The position numbers and the translations under genes are program-made. A stretch of DNA of 64,000 nt, taken from assembly GCF_035222375.1 (NCBI RefSeq), contig NW_026946366.1:1364001-1428000 (forward strand), in the 5' to 3' direction. Shown here one piece after another: positions 1-11,917 of the stretch. How positions within the stretch are numbered: the stretch's first letter is position 1; every line of letters starts with the position of its first letter. The notes below the pieces were generated by a model. The model had not been told where the DNA came from. It worked only from the letters and a program-made list of their open reading frames with translations, and made no database searches. Source of the DNA: Podospora pseudocomata (taxonomy: Eukaryota; Ascomycota; Sordariomycetes; Sordariales; Podosporaceae).

Positions 1-3000
1 CGGACGAAATGGTATCTCATCCACAACATTGTCAACCCGATTCTCGCGATGGACGTCATGCGCCACTGGCCTAACAAGACCACCGGCCCAAAGTTTCTGG
101 ACAAGTCCGTAATTGACTCGATCAACACCAAGATCTGGAGGGCGAATCCAACGGGCCCCCATGACGACCTTTCTCAGCCCCGCATCGATCACACGAGAAT
201 GGAGGTACTGCAGCTTTCGGCGATGCTCGTCAAGTATCACAGTGGGATGCTTGAATCTTTTAGGAAAGACTTCATCAAGTTTGGCTGGACCTACATCCGT
301 CTGGATGATGTTATCAACAAGCATGCGGCGTATGTGGTAATAGGTTACTTCATCGCCCATTACGAAACACCCGTCAAGATCGTGACCCAGATTTACTCGT
401 CTTTGCTAAAGACAAACCAGAACGAGGGGCGGTCCCTCGTCACGCAGGCATTGGAATTGATGGCACCTGTTATGCCCAAGCATTGTGCGGTCAGTCCAGG
501 TGATCGAAACCCGCCTTGGGCTATGGCACCCCGCCGGATTTTGGCCGAGGAGAGCCAGAACGCACAGCAGATCGCTTGTATTTTCCAGTTTTTGGTCCGG
601 CATCCGACCCTGTTCTATGATTCCCGTGATAAGTTCGCCATGGCCATTATTCAGTGTCTCCGCAAGGTCGCGTCTCCTCCGAACCCATCCAACGAAAGCA
701 AGAAGCTTGCGTTGAACATGATGTGGCTCATCTGGGAGTGGGAGAAGCAAAGGGTGGAAGGGAAGCCCACCGAGCCACCTCGTGCCTTGTCCGAGTCACC
801 AAACACGAAGAAGCGGAGGCTTGAAGACGCCACAGGCTCTTCTCCTTCGGCCACTAGACAGCCGGAGCGTGGTGAATACCAGATTCCTGCGTTGGCCCGT
901 CAGAAGATGATCAAGTATCTGGTGGAGTTCATTGCTCAGCTCAATGAGCGTTACCCGCTTCCCTCTGCAAGGCCGCATGCCGCCGCGACACCATCTCTTC
1001 CCGCACCGGCTCCGCCTTCGACTGATCTGTGCTGCAAGGCCCTGACCCTGCTTTACAACCTTTTGCAGCCTCAGTACTGGGGAGATCTCGAAGTAGACTT
1101 GTTCCCCAACGTCACTGATCTCGTTCTTGTCAGCGACAAGGCTGTGGCTGTTCTCACGGCGGAGCCATCCGGGGACAAGGAAAGTCCCAAGTTTGACGAC
1201 AAGTTCACCACCAACATCATCAATACTCTGCAGGTTGTTCGGACCATCCTCAATTTCAAGTCTGATGACTGGATCCAGAAGAACATGACCCAGATCCAGC
1301 GGATTCTGGAGAAGTGTCTCAAGTGCGAAAACCCCGAGATCCAGGACTGCTTGCATTATGACGACGGGGGGTATCACGGTGACCTGGACATCAAGCCGAT
1401 CGTCAAGCGCATTCTTGATGCCGTTCCCGAAGACGTCCCCATGGAGGATGCCGATGCTGATGGGGAGACCGAGGCGCAGACTTCCGAGATTATTACTTTC
1501 TTGTCCAACATTGCTACTGAAAGCATGAATGCTGGCAACTACGTTTCTGGTATCAATATCCTATGGTCTCTTGGGCGCCGCAGGCCTGAGTCGATCGACC
1601 AGCACATACCTGCCATCATGAAGTCGTTGCAGGCAAAGCTGGCCAGGGACCATGTCTCTCATTATGCTTTTGTGGCCCAAACAACCACCGGAACGCGCCC
1701 AGCGGACGGCCAAAGCAGCGCAACTGAGATGAAGCCGTACGATCTTCAAGTCCAGACGTGCCTCATTCTCAAGGCTATCGAGGTTACTGCCTTGCGGATG
1801 GACATCCTTGGAGACAACCGTCGCCCTTTTCTCAGTGTGTTGGCGACCCTTGTGGAGAAGTCGTTGCATGTCGAGCTGTGTGAGAAGATCCTGGAGATGG
1901 TTGAGGGCTGGGTGTTCCGCTCCGAGGGTACATGGCCGTCCTTGAAGGAGAAAACAGCCGTGTTGCACAAGATGGTCACTTTCGAGCATCGCCAAGATCC
2001 GAAACTGCTGATGAAGTTTTTGGACCTCGTCATTCGCATCTATGAGGATCCCAAGATCACGCGGACGGAGCTCACGGTGCGTCTGGAACATGCGTTCCTT
2101 ATTGGCACAAGAGCTCAGGATGTCGAGATGCGCAACAAGTTCATGTCCATCTTTGACAAGAGCTTGTCCAAGACAGCGAGCACACGACTGGCGTATGTCA
2201 TCCTGAACCAGAACTGGGAGACGCTGGGCGAGTCGTACTGGTTGGCCCAGGCATCACAGCTTCTACTTGGTGGTGTCGACATGAACCCCACGATTCAGCT
2301 TCAGAGCGACGACTTCCGAACGCTGCCACTTTCGGCTCTTGCTGGTGTTTATGCCAAGGATTCTCGCGAGCCAGAGCTGATTCCTGATGACAAGTATGAG
2401 GCTTTCATGGCGAGCCATCGCCGGTTCATTTCGGAGATTGGTGACGTGAGGGTCCGTGATGTTCTTGAGCCCATCACTCAGTTGCAGCACATCGATCCCA
2501 AGCTTTCCGACCAGCTTTGGGTGGCTTTGTTTCCCATGTTCTGGTCTGCCACAGCCAAGGAGGACCGGGCTGATCTCGAGCGCGGAATGGTGACTCTCCT
2601 GACCAAGGATTACCACTCCCGCCAGATTGACAAGAGACCAAATGTGGTCCAGTCTCTTATGAATGCCGCGGTTCGCACTTGGCCTGACTGCAAGATCCCG
2701 CCTCATGTGCTCAAGTTCACGGCCAAGACATATGATGCGTGGTACACGGCCCTGTATCAGCTGGAGAAGGCTGCCATCAAGCCCGAGATCGACTCGGTGG
2801 CTGTTCGGGAGAGCAACCTGGACGCTCTGGTTGAGCTATATGCTTCGCTTGGGGAGGAAGATTTGTTTTATGGCACCTGGCGTAGGCGTTGCCAGTTTGT
2901 GGAAAGCAATGCCGCCTTGTCGTATGAGCAGCATGGCATGTGGGAGAAGGCTCAGCGCATGTATGAAAACGCGCAAATCAAGGCTAGGACAGGTGTCGTG

Positions 3001-6000
3001 CCGTTTTCGGAGTCGGAGTACATGCTGTGGGAGGACCAGTGGGTGATTTGCGCGCAGAAGCTTCAACAGTGGGACGTCCTCCAGGACTTTGCCAAGCACG
3101 AGAACTTCCAGGACCTTGTGCTTGAGTGCGCTTGGCGGAGTCAGGAGTATTGGCAGAACGCCGAGAACAGGGAGGGTCTTGACACGATAATTGCGGGTGT
3201 CATGGACGCGCCGACACCGAGACGCGCGTTCTTCAGGGCGTTTATGTCGCTGATCAAGTTTTACCACAAGCAGGAGAGTTTGCAAGACTTCAACCGTCAT
3301 GTCGACGAGGCCATTCAACTGTCAATCCGCAAGTGGCATCAGCTTCCTGAGCGTCTCACGGCTGCGCATATCCCGGTTCTGCAAAACTTCCAGCAGCTCG
3401 TCGAGCTGCACGATGCTAGCATCATCTGCACGAGCCTTGCCAACACCACCCAGCAGAACCTTGATGTCAAGTCGGGCGAGCTCAAGCTGCTACTCACGAC
3501 GTGGCGCGATCGCCTGCCAAATACATGGGACGATATTGTGGCCTGGCATGATCTGGTAACTTGGAGACAGCACATCTTTGGGCTGATCAACAACACCTAT
3601 CTTCAGCTGGTTCCCGCGCAGGGACAGAATGCTGGTGGCGCTTCGTATGCCTACCGTGGATATCACGAGACGGCATGGATTATCAACCGCTTTGCTCACG
3701 TCGCGCGAAAGCACGCCTTGCCGGATGTCTGCGTGACTCAACTCACGCGGATCTACACGCTCCCCAACATTGAAATCCAGGAAGCCTTCCTCAAGCTCCG
3801 TGAGCAGGCCAAGTGCCATTATCAGAACGCCGATGAGCTTACCAACGGTTTGGACGTGATCAACAACACCAACCTCAACTACTTCAACACGACACAAAAG
3901 GCCGAGTTTTACACTCTCAAGGGCATGTTCCAGGAGAAGCTTGGCCAGAAGGAGGAGGCCGACAGCTCCTACGGCACGGCGTTGTACTATGACATCACCG
4001 CAGCCAAGGCGTGGGCCGAATGGGGCTACTTCAACGACCGGAAGTTCAAGGACAACCCGGCAGACTTGAGCACGGCGAAGCAGGCTGTGACGAGCTATCT
4101 GCAGGCTGCTTCCAGCTACAAGAACTACAAGTCTCGGAAGCTGGTCGCTCGGATTCTCTGGCTTCTCAGCCTGGATGATGCCAATGGCACCATTGCCGGA
4201 GGGTTTGATGATTTCAAGGGGGATATTCACGTCTGGTGGTGGATCACGTTTGTGCCGCAGCTTCTCAATGGCATCTCGCACAAAGAGGCGCCGAGGGTGT
4301 TTGCCATTCTCATCAAGATTGCCAAGACGTTCCCTCAGGCGCTTTACTTCCAGCTTCGCACCAGCAAGGAAGATTATCTTGCCATCAAGAAGGCGCAGGA
4401 GAACAAGGCTCGACAGCGCAGTCAGCAAGCTGCTGCTGCTGCTGCCAACAAGCCTAACGGGTCACCAGCGGTTGCCAAGCAGGAAGCAGGAGCTGCCGGG
4501 GCGAAGACTGAGGGAGCTGATGGGTCGAGACCTGCCACGGCGAACGGCGATGCCAACCAGGTCAAGACTGAGCCTAAGGAGGCCGGCAATCCCAACAATG
4601 CTGCTCCTGTGCCGGCCGAGCAGCAAGCAGGTCACAAGAAGCAGCCCTGGGAGCTCACTGAGGATATCATGAGCGTGCTCAAGACTGCGTTCCCTCTGCT
4701 GGCTCTGTCGATGGAGACAATGGTGGATATGATTCAGAAGCACTTCAAGTGCCCGCCTGATGATGATGCGTACCGCTTGATTGTGGCCTTGTTCAACGAC
4801 AGCCTGTCGTATGTGAGCCGGTCGCCACAGCTGTACGCCAGAGAGGTCAAGCTTCCCCAGGCAACCGAGTCCAACATTATCAAATTTGCGGAGACGATAC
4901 TCCCAGCTCACATCCGAAGCTCCTTCGAGGCCGACTTTGTGAGAGTTAAACCCACCATGTATGAGTACATTCACAAACTGAGGAAGTGGCGCGACAAGTT
5001 CGAAGAGAAGCTGGACCGCCGCCAGACACCGCAGCCACTGGAGTCGTTTGCACATTACTCTCCGCACCTCAGCGAGTTCCGGTACCAAAAGTTTGACGAT
5101 GTCGAGGTCCCGGGACAATACCTCCAGCACAAGGACAAGAACCAGGACTTCATCCGGATCGAGCGGTTCTTGCCCAACGTCGACCTTGTGCGCAACACGG
5201 GTTCCACGCACCGCCGTCTCAAGATTCGTGGCCATGACGGAAGCATGCATGCGTTTATGGTCCAGCATCCTGCCCATCGCCAGTGCCGTCGTGAGGAGCG
5301 CGTCTTGCAACTGTTCCGTCAACTTAACCAGACACTAGCCAGCAAGAAGGAGAGCCGTCGCCGCGATCTGCAGTTCACGTTGCCGTTGATGATTCCGATT
5401 GCGCCAACAATCCGTCTAGTTCAGGAGGACACTTCTTGGATCTCGCTCCAGGCCATCTACGAGGACCACTGCCGTCGGAACGGTATTTCCAAGGACGAGC
5501 CCATCATGTACACCATGGAAAAGCTTAGAGCGCTCATGGACAACAAGGGAGGTGTAAGTTTTTCCCGCTCCGGCCCCCCGGGACATTCTGGACCAGCCCA
5601 CCCTAACCAGGCCCTGACTCCGCAGCAGAAACAAGAGCAGTTGAATACGGCTCGTCTGGAGGTGATGCGTGCGATTCAGGAAAAGTATGTCGACCACACC
5701 ATCGCGTTGGAGTACTTCCAGCTGGCCTACCCCGACTTTTCCGAGTTTTGGCTGTTCCGTCGCCGGTTTGCCTACCAGCTGGCGGCGCTGACGTTTATGA
5801 CGTACACGCTTCACATCGACAAGCGATACCCCAACAAGTTTAACATTTCCAGAAAGACGGGCAACATCTGGGGCTCCGAGCTCCTTTCGCAGATTGCCCA
5901 AAACCGACCAATCTTTTACCACTCGGAGCACGTACCTTTCCGGCTGACACCCAACATGCAGACGTTGATGGGCCCCCTGGCGACGGAGGGGATCTTTGCC

Positions 6001-6312
6001 GCGTCCATCATGGCGATTGCGCGGTGCCTGACGGAGCCGCAATTCCAGCTGGAGCATGCCCTGACGCTGTATGTGAGGGACGAGATGATGTTCTGGTTCA
6101 CGTCTAACAGGACGACGGGCCTGACGGAGACTCAGCTGCGGGAGACGGTGCAGGCGAACTGCGATATTGTGGTCAAGAAGGCGGTTTCGTTGGCGCAGGC
6201 TCCGGCGGCGAACCTGCCGGCGCATCAGACGGTTATTGACTTGATTAGCAAGGCGGTTAATCCGGTTAGTTTGGCGGTTACGCTGGATCCGTTGTGGATG
6301 CCTTGGTTGTGA
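1..6312 (+). CDS. TRA1: Tra1, SAGA/NuA4 activator-binding scaffold (5' end missing)
   Basis: This is the C-terminal part of the giant PIKK-family protein Tra1, which bridges transcription activators to the SAGA and NuA4 acetyltransferase complexes in the nucleus. The frame is already open at base 1, so the N-terminal HEAT region lies outside the window. About 2,100 residues are visible: helical HEAT/TPR-like repeats, the FAT domain (roughly residues 900-1480), a low-complexity Ala/Pro/Lys linker (about 1480-1570), a PI3K-like domain (about 1680-2060) and a FATC tail ending DPLWMPWL. As is known for Tra1/TRRAP, the kinase-like domain lacks the catalytic loop and DFG-type metal site; where an active PIKK would have them it reads [13 protein letters not shown], so it is a pseudokinase. 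A 72-nt stretch inside this domain is probably an intron (separate entry). Family identity is very secure. Confidence 0.96.
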   Translation, partial: RTKWYLIHNIVNPILAMDVMRHWPNKTTGPKFLDKSVIDSINTKIWRANPTGPHDDLSQPRIDHTRMEVLQLSAMLVKYHSGMLESFRKDFIKFGWTYIRLDDVINKHAAYVVIGYFIAHYETPVKIVTQIYSSLLKTNQNEGRSLVTQALELMAPVMPKHCAVSPGDRNPPWAMAPRRILAEESQNAQQIACIFQFLVRHPTLFYDSRDKFAMAIIQCLRKVASPPNPSNESKKLALNMMWLIWEWEKQRVEGKPTEPPRALSESPNTKKRRLEDATGSSPSATRQPERGEYQIPALARQKMIKYLVEFIAQLNERYPLPSARPHAAATPSLPAPAPPSTDLCCKALTLLYNLLQPQYWGDLEVDLFPNVTDLVLVSDKAVAVLTAEPSGDKESPKFDDKFTTNIINTLQVVRTILNFKSDDWIQKNMTQIQRILEKCLKCENPEIQDCLHYDDGGYHGDLDIKPIVKRILDAVPEDVPMEDADADGETEAQTSEIITFLSNIATESMNAGNYVSGINILWSLGRRRPESIDQHIPAIMKSLQAKLARDHVSHYAFVAQTTTGTRPADGQSSATEMKPYDLQVQTCLILKAIEVTALRMDILGDNRRPFLSVLATLVEKSLHVELCEKILEMVEGWVFRSEGTWPSLKEKTAVLHKMVTFEHRQDPKLLMKFLDLVIRIYEDPKITRTELTVRLEHAFLIGTRAQDVEMRNKFMSIFDKSLSKTASTRLAYVILNQNWETLGESYWLAQASQLLLGGVDMNPTIQLQSDDFRTLPLSALAGVYAKDSREPELIPDDKYEAFMASHRRFISEIGDVRVRDVLEPITQLQHIDPKLSDQLWVALFPMFWSATAKEDRADLERGMVTLLTKDYHSRQIDKRPNVVQSLMNAAVRTWPDCKIPPHVLKFTAKTYDAWYTALYQLEKAAIKPEIDSVAVRESNLDALVELYASLGEEDLFYGTWRRRCQFVESNAALSYEQHGMWEKAQRMYENAQIKARTGVVPFSESEYMLWEDQWVICAQKLQQWDVLQDFAKHENFQDLVLECAWRSQEYWQNAENREGLDTIIAGVMDAPTPRRAFFRAFMSLIKFYHKQESLQDFNRHVDEAIQLSIRKWHQLPERLTAAHIPVLQNFQQLVELHDASIICTSLANTTQQNLDVKSGELKLLLTTWRDRLPNTWDDIVAWHDLVTWRQHIFGLINNTYLQLVPAQGQNAGGASYAYRGYHETAWIINRFAHVARKHALPDVCVTQLTRIYTLPNIEIQEAFLKLREQAKCHYQNADELTNGLDVINNTNLNYFNTTQKAEFYTLKGMFQEKLGQKEEADSSYGTALYYDITAAKAWAEWGYFNDRKFKDNPADLSTAKQAVTSYLQAASSYKNYKSRKLVARILWLLSLDDANGTIAGGFDDFKGDIHVWWWITFVPQLLNGISHKEAPRVFAILIKIAKTFPQALYFQLRTSKEDYLAIKKAQENKARQRSQQAAAAAANKPNGSPAVAKQEAGAAGAKTEGADGSRPATANGDANQVKTEPKEAGNPNNAAPVPAEQQAGHKKQPWELTEDIMSVLKTAFPLLALSMETMVDMIQKHFKCPPDDDAYRLIVALFNDSLSYVSRSPQLYAREVKLPQATESNIIKFAETILPAHIRSSFEADFVRVKPTMYEYIHKLRKWRDKFEEKLDRRQTPQPLESFAHYSPHLSEFRYQKFDDVEVPGQYLQHKDKNQDFIRIERFLPNVDLVRNTGSTHRRLKIRGHDGSMHAFMVQHPAHRQCRREERVLQLFRQLNQTLASKKESRRRDLQFTLPLMIPIAPTIRLVQEDTSWISLQAIYEDHCRRNGISKDEPIMYTMEKLRALMDNKGGVSFSRSGPPGHSGPAHPNQALTPQQKQEQLNTARLEVMRAIQEKYVDHTIALEYFQLAYPDFSEFWLFRRRFAYQLAALTFMTYTLHIDKRYPNKFNISRKTGNIWGSELLSQIAQNRPIFYHSEHVPFRLTPNMQTLMGPLATEGIFAASIMAIARCLTEPQFQLEHALTLYVRDEMMFWFTSNRTTGLTETQLRETVQANCDIVVKKAVSLAQAPAANLPAHQTVIDLISKAVNPVSLAVTLDPLWMPWL
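5554..5625 (+). other. Probable 72-nt in-frame intron in TRA1
   Basis: The stretch starts GTAAGT, has CTAAC about 18 nt before its end and ends CGCAG, which is the full fungal intron signature. Its length is a multiple of three and it contains no stop, so the reading frame stays open whether or not it is removed. If translated it would insert a Ser/Gly/Pro-rich peptide between [10 protein letters not shown] and [14 protein letters not shown]. In the family as I know it, the text runs straight on at this point. Removal is therefore more likely than translation. Confidence 0.75.
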
Positions 6313-6942
6313 GGGGGGGAAGGAGGAAGGTGTATGATATGGAGGGTGATTTGGTGATGGATGGGCACGAGAATGAATAACATGGTGATTTTATTTAAGG
6401 GGGTTATGGGAGTGAGCGTTTGCATTGGTTATATGGATGGGTTGATCACAGCGAAGGATTTGCCATGGTTTATGTATGGGTTTGGGAGAAGGGGGAAAAG
6501 ATGGATTATGTGACGGGGTGTGGGATTAGATTTGGAGTTTATGGGGTGTTTGATACCAATAATGCCATGTTTTTGTTTACACTTTTGCTGACCCTGAGAG
6601 TTTATTAATGTTTGAGTGTGGCAAGTGAAATATGGCCCGTGCACCTTTTCAAGACCTCACCTGAGTTCGCGACCCCGCCAAATCGCGTCGGGTCTCTCTT
6701 GGCAGCCGCGTCCCCCAGGTCGATCACAGTTGCGCCTTGCAAAATATTGACATTTGGTCGCAAGGTGGATTCCTGGAAGGGACGTGGTCGACAATTGGGC
6801 AGGTTTGCTTGACCATTCGAACAAAGCCGTATTTGCGCAATCACATGTCGACATCCACCTTGGTTCATTTCCAACACCCAAACTGCCACCAACACCAACC
6901 CATGAACCATCATCACCACCACCACCACCCGCCCTCATCAGC
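6313..6942. other. Intergenic: TRA1 3' end to APC6 promoter
   Basis: No gene is supported here. The first half is G-rich 3' flank of TRA1. The second half is the leader of the APC6 gene and ends in a CAC/CCA-rich tract just before its ATG. The APC6 frame is open back to 6754, but that extension is low-complexity and unlike the family. Confidence 0.6.
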
Positions 6943-9020
6943 ATGGCAACGACCGCGCACCAATCCTCCTCCTCCTCCAACAACTCCAACATGGAGAAAT
7001 TTCTCCGCTCCTGGCGTCAGGACGCCATGAACAAAGCCCAGTACGATTCCGCGATTTTTATTGGGGACAAATTACTAGCCATGACGAGTCCGTTCCCCTC
7101 TTACCCTCCTCCCCTCCCGTCACTAACTGTGTCAAAACAGAAGACGACAACGACGCCTTCTTCCTCGCCCAAGTGCACTTCGCAGCCGGCAACCACACCC
7201 GCGCCCACTCTTTACTTTCCCGGCACAGCCTTATCAATCGCAACCCCGCCTGCCGCTACCTGGCCGCGCACTGTCTCATCAAGCAGGGCTTGTACTCTGA
7301 AGCGTTGAGCCTGTTGGGTGAGCACAGCCCGCGGCATTTATTTTCCCGCACAGGGGAGGAGGAGGGACCAAGGCGGAAGACGAGCCGGACAACGGGGAAT
7401 AATACTACGACAAAAGCTGGGGGGGATGGGAAAGTAAAGTCGAGATTGCGGATCCATGATGGGCAGCAAGAAGTAGAAGAAGATGAAGGGCGGACAACAC
7501 GAAAATACGAAGCGGCCATGTGTCACCTCCGCGGGTTATGTTTTGCAAAACAAAACGCCTTTGACCGTGCAAAGGAGGCTTACAAGGATGCGCTGAGGAT
7601 TGATGTGCAGTGCTATGAGGCGTTTAGTCAGCTGGTGAAGAATAACCTCATGTCTCCCGATGAGGAGGATGAGTTTATGAGCTTGTTGGATTTTGGGTCT
7701 GTCGGCTCGGAGAGGGGGGAGGAAGAGCCGGGTGATTACACGCACATGCTCTACCAGACGCAGCTGTCCAAGTATCGACACCCGATGGCGTTTAATACTG
7801 CTGTGGAGAGCTTAACTACTCATTACGGCTTGGAAGGAAACGCGGACATCATGCTTGCGAGGGCGGACCAGCTGTACACGCAGTGCAGGTTTAAGGACGC
7901 GCTTGCGGTGACGGAGCGGGTGCTGGAGGGGGATCGGTTCAACTTTGGGGTGTACCCGATCCATCTGGCGTGCTTGTATGAGCTGAAGCGGACGAATGTC
8001 TTGTTCCTCATCGCGCACGAGCTGGCGGATAGTTACCCAGAGGAACCGGCTTCGTGGCTGGCGGTGGGGATATACTACTTTGCGACTGGCAAGATTGCCG
8101 AGGCGAGGAGGTATTTCAGCAAGGCCAGCATGATGGACCCCAACTTTGGGCCGGCCTGGATCGGGTTTGCGCACACGTTTGCTGCCGAAGGGGAGCACGA
8201 CCAGGCGGTGACGGCGTACAGCACCGCGGCGAGGCTGTTTACGGGCACGCACCTGCCGCAGGTGTTTTTGGGGATGCAGAATCATGCCATGAACAACATG
8301 ACGGCGGCGGAGGAGTTTTTGAGGACGGGGTATGGGCTTTGTAGGGAGGATCCGCTGTTGCTGAACGAGATGGGCATTGTGTGTTATCATCAGGACCGGG
8401 CGAAGGAAGCGGCGGCGTTTTTTAGGGAGGCGTTACGGGTGGCGGAGGAGACGGAGAGTGAGAGTGGGGCTTGGCTGGGGGCGAGGACGAATTTGGGGCA
8501 TGCTTATAGAAGGCTGAAGATGTGGGAGGAGGCGTTGGGGGAGTTTGATGCTGTGCTGAGGGAAGGGGGGAGGGACGCGGGGGTTTTTGCGGCGAAGGGG
8601 TTGATTTACTTGGATTTGGGACGGGCGGGAGACGCGGTGGAGGTGCTTCACGAGGCTTTGGGGATTTGGCCTCAGGATCCGATTGCTACTGAGCTGCTGG
8701 GTAAGGCGTTGGAGATGAGCATGGAGGGGGGGTTGGGGTTGGGGGGGGAGGGTGGGTTGGTGGTTCCTGGGGAGGAAGGGGAGGTGGTGGTGGAGGATGG
8801 GAAGGCGGGGGAGGGGAATGAGGAGATGGATAGGTTTGAGGAGGTTGTCGAGCAGAGGAAAAAGGCGGCAAGAGAGAGGGTTGCCGGCAGGGGGCGAAAT
8901 GGGGGATCGCTTGACAAGGGGAAAGGGATTGCTGGACGGGGGGGCGGCACGAGAACAGGTCTGGCGAGGGGTCAAGGGCCGTGGAATGCCGGAGACATGG
9001 ACATGAGTGAAGAGGAGTAG
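6943..9020 (+). CDS. CDC16: Anaphase-promoting complex TPR subunit (Cut9/CDC16/APC6 type)
   Basis: A TPR scaffold subunit of the APC/C ubiquitin ligase, which targets cyclin B and securin in mitosis. Two exons, 6943-7087 and 7141-9020, give 674 residues. The 53-nt intron has a GTCCGT donor, CTAAC and CAG. Splicing restores the Cut9-like text LLAMTKDDNDAFFLAQVHF, which supports the junction. The N-terminal part resembles Cut9 (YDSAIFIGDKLLAM, ACRYLAAHCLIKQGLYSEAL). A charged linker (about 112-168) follows, then a run of TPR helices to about residue 560, and finally an acidic then basic Gly-rich tail. The start at 6943 gives a short Ser-rich lead-in; ATG 6991 (MEKFLRSWRQD) is an alternative. 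It points toward, and stops 263 bp short of, the next gene. Confidence 0.87.
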
Positions 9021-9283
9021 GAGGGCCTCTTTGGCGAAGAGGATGTGGACGTTTGAGAAGTGTACGTAATCGGACGACGACATGATGGACACTGTTTCGT
9101 GTACCTTTCTGCACTACATTAGCGATGGCGTTGGGTTATCAATAAGGCTGAATTAAGCATGGCATGGCGGTTTGGTATGGTATGGCATAAAAGAGGTCAA
9201 GGATTGCGCTATGATAACTAGTCATTATAGAGGATCTGGGGTATTCATCCGTCCTTGTTCTTGTATTCGTCCATGTTTCGAGG

Positions 9284-11446
9284 TCAAAGCTTCTCCTTTG
9301 GCCCAACCAGCTCCTCCACCTTGGCGAACTGATAGTAAAAGTCCAGACTCTGGGGGTTGGCGAGGGTCCCGCTTGCTTTGATGGTCTGGCCGGAGACGAT
9401 CTGCTTGACGGGAAGCTCGACCTTTTTGAGATTGATGGTGGTCTGTCATGTGTCAGTGCCGGGATCTCGCGGAGGAAAAAAGGATGAAAGGGAGAAGCCT
9501 ACCGGGATTTCTGGCGTCTCAAAGATGTACTTGGGCACATGCCTCTTGCTCAGGTCGTCTGAAATCTTCTTCCTCAACTCATTTACCAACTCCCTTGTGA
9601 ACTTGTGGCCCGGCTTCATCAACAGGAAAAGCATGACGCTCTCATCGGCATCTTGCTTCCTCCTCTGCCCCACGCAGAGGGAGTCCTGGATCTTGTCGGC
9701 AAACCACCTCTCGACAACGCCGTAGATTTCTGCTGAGCCGAATCTGACACCGGAGGGGTTGAGCACACCGTCTGCTCTGCCGAGGAAGGAGATGTTTCCT
9801 GTGACGGGGTGGATGACGCAGAAATCACCATGGGCCCAAACCCCGGGGAAGCGGTTGAAGTAGGAGCTGTGGTACTTTGACCCCGGGCTGGCAACCGGGA
9901 GCTTGTCGCCCCAGAAGGCGCAAGGAATGTTGGGGAAGGGTTTGACGGCGACGAGCTCGCCAGGCGTGCCGTGGGGGACTTCAACTCCTGGTTCTCCGTC
10001 TGGAAGAAGGGAGTCGTAAATTGCAACGTGAACGCCCAGAGATGGCCCCTGCGTTCCTCCAACGTAGACGGGCGTCAGTGGGTTCATGATGCCAAAGCAC
10101 CCAGCAATGTCAGTGCCGCCAGAGATGTTCCCCAACTGGACATGCTTGGGAAAGCCAACATCATAGAACCACTCAAACAGCTGATCCGACAAGACCATCC
10201 CGGTGCACGACACCGTCTCCAACGAACTCAGATCCGCCATCTCCCTCGGTGAGATGCCGGCCTTGGCCAACTCAAACATCCACCTCGGGGAAATGCCCAG
10301 CTTTGTCGCCTTGTGCTTCGCAGCCAGTTCCACCAAGATCTTCGCATCCGGCTGGAAAGGCGACCCATCATAGAATATCGCCTTCCCCCCAAACAACAAC
10401 GACCCAACATTCGCCAGATACATGATCCACCCCGTCGTGGTATACTGCAACGTAACACTGTCCGGCCCAATCTGCTCGTGCAGCCTCCCCTCCTTGAAAT
10501 AATTAATCAATATCCCCCCAACCGAGTGCACAATCGCCTTTGGCGTCCCCGTCGTCCCGCTGCTATAGCAAACCAACAACGGCTCACAAAACCCAACCCT
10601 CACAAACCCCGGCGGTGTCGGATTCCTCCCCGCCGCACCAACAAACTCATCCAGCGTCATCGCCCTCGGAACCTTCCTCACATCCCTCGCCTCCTCAAAC
10701 CTCCTGATGGCCACCACCCCCTTGAAATTCTTGCAGTTACCCAACCCAGCCACAACCTCCCCCATCTTCCCCCGCAAGTCCACCACCCTGCCATTGTACA
10801 AAGCAGCATCATCCATAAACACCCAAACCGGATCAACCTGCTCCGCCCTCTGCAGTATCCCCTTCACCCCCATATCCGTCGAACTACTACTAAACACCGC
10901 GCCCACCCACGTGGTAGCCAGATAAACAAGCAGCGTCTCGATAGAATTAGCCCCCACAATAACGACCCTATCCCCCTTCTTCACCCCCCGTTTCAGCATC
11001 GCGGCCGCCAACCTCCCCGCTTCTTTCCTAACTTCCCCGTACGTCACCTCCCTTGTCTCTGATCCCCCCTCCCTGACCTCCACAACAGCGACTTTGTCGT
11101 CTTCTTTGTGTTTGGTTGATCGCTGCCCGTTTCTGGGGTCACGGGAGAAGAGCATGTTCTCTGCGAAATTGAGGCCGACACCTTCAAACCAGACGGGGAC
11201 TTGGTCGATTGTGGCTGTTTCGTCCACCACGGTGGTGTACGACCCCGAGTAGAGGTAGTCTGAGGCCTCGAAAACCGCAGACCAGAAGAGGGACCGTTGG
11301 GAGAGGGAGAACTGGTGGAGGTCGGAGAAGGACGACAGGGAGAGGTTGTGTTGGCGGTTGAGGGAGCGCATGAAGCGGTGCATGAGGGTTGTTTCCGGGG
11401 CGGGGTGCTCCCAAAGCTTGCGGGGGATGGGGTGTGGTGTGGTCAT
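9284..11446 (-). CDS. AACS: Acetoacetyl-CoA synthetase
   Basis: ATP-dependent acyl-adenylate enzyme that activates acetoacetate to acetoacetyl-CoA, linking ketone-body or leucine breakdown to lipid and sterol building. Exons 9503-11446 and 9284-9442 give 700 residues. The 60-nt intron starts GTAGGC and ends ACAG. The N-terminal ACAS-like segment includes PVWFEGVGLNFAENML. The AMP-binding P-loop CYSSGTTGTPK lies near residue 295. The GNISGGTDIAGCFG stretch and the spliced C-terminal text NPQSLDFYYQFAKVEEL are typical of acetoacetyl-CoA rather than acetyl-CoA synthetases. The ATG at 11446 (MTTPHPIPRKLWEHPAPE) fits the family; the open frame further upstream is promoter sequence with a TATA-like element about 80 bp above the ATG. 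Confidence 0.9.
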
Positions 11447-11917
11447 TGTGAAGGATGAGTGTTGCTGTGTGTGAGTTGTGAAAGTGATGCTGAGACTGAG
11501 ACTGGTACTGGTGGTGTAAGTGATATATACTGTCTCAAAGATTGCGGTGAGAAAAGGAAGCCACCAAGTGTTGACAGGATCGACGGGCGACACCGGACCT
11601 CCGCGGTGCAGGTCCACGGCTCACGACTTATAAGAACACGGACCGAGGCAGACGCACAGTAGCACGATGCGGGGTTGGCGGGAAACCAATGCCGCGCGTG
11701 TCCCAACAGCTCGGGTGCGCCGTTCCGTCTCGGCTCGGCTGCCGGCCCAAATCGTACATCCATCTTTATCTTTTGTTTATTTCTGTACCATAAAAAAACA
11801 CCAATACACACCCAAACCCCAAAACTCACTTCCTAAATATATACTCATCAAACATCAACACATTACATTACTTTTGCCCACTCCCCACTCCCCATTCCCA
11901 ACCCTAACCCCTAACCC
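11447..11917. other. Intergenic: acetoacetyl-CoA synthetase promoter and phosphatase 3' flank
   Basis: No gene is seen. The side nearest the synthetase is its promoter, with a TATA-like site at 11523-11529. The far side is A-rich 3' flank of the phosphatase and ends in three near-copies of CCCTAAC at about 11899-11917, which is too short to treat as a telomere relic. Confidence 0.6.
11523..11529 (-). promoter_or_regulatory. TATA-like element of the acetoacetyl-CoA synthetase gene
   Basis: On the minus strand the site reads TATATAT inside GTATATATCA, 77 bp above the ATG at 11446. Position and orientation suit a core promoter. No transcription start is known. Confidence 0.4.

Noticed and set aside
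3490-6225. Long minus-strand open frames (3490-4428, 4462-5322, 5416-6225) under TRA1
   Set aside because: They mirror the codon pattern of a well-supported gene on the other strand and encode Leu/Arg/Val-rich text with no domain.
10313-11062. Plus-strand 249-codon frame over acetoacetyl-CoA synthetase
   Set aside because: Pro/Arg/His-rich antisense of a C-rich third-codon-position region; no domain or splice signals.
11899-11917. Three CCCTAAC-like units resembling telomere repeat
   Set aside because: Too short and imperfect; more likely chance in a C/A-rich 3' flank.
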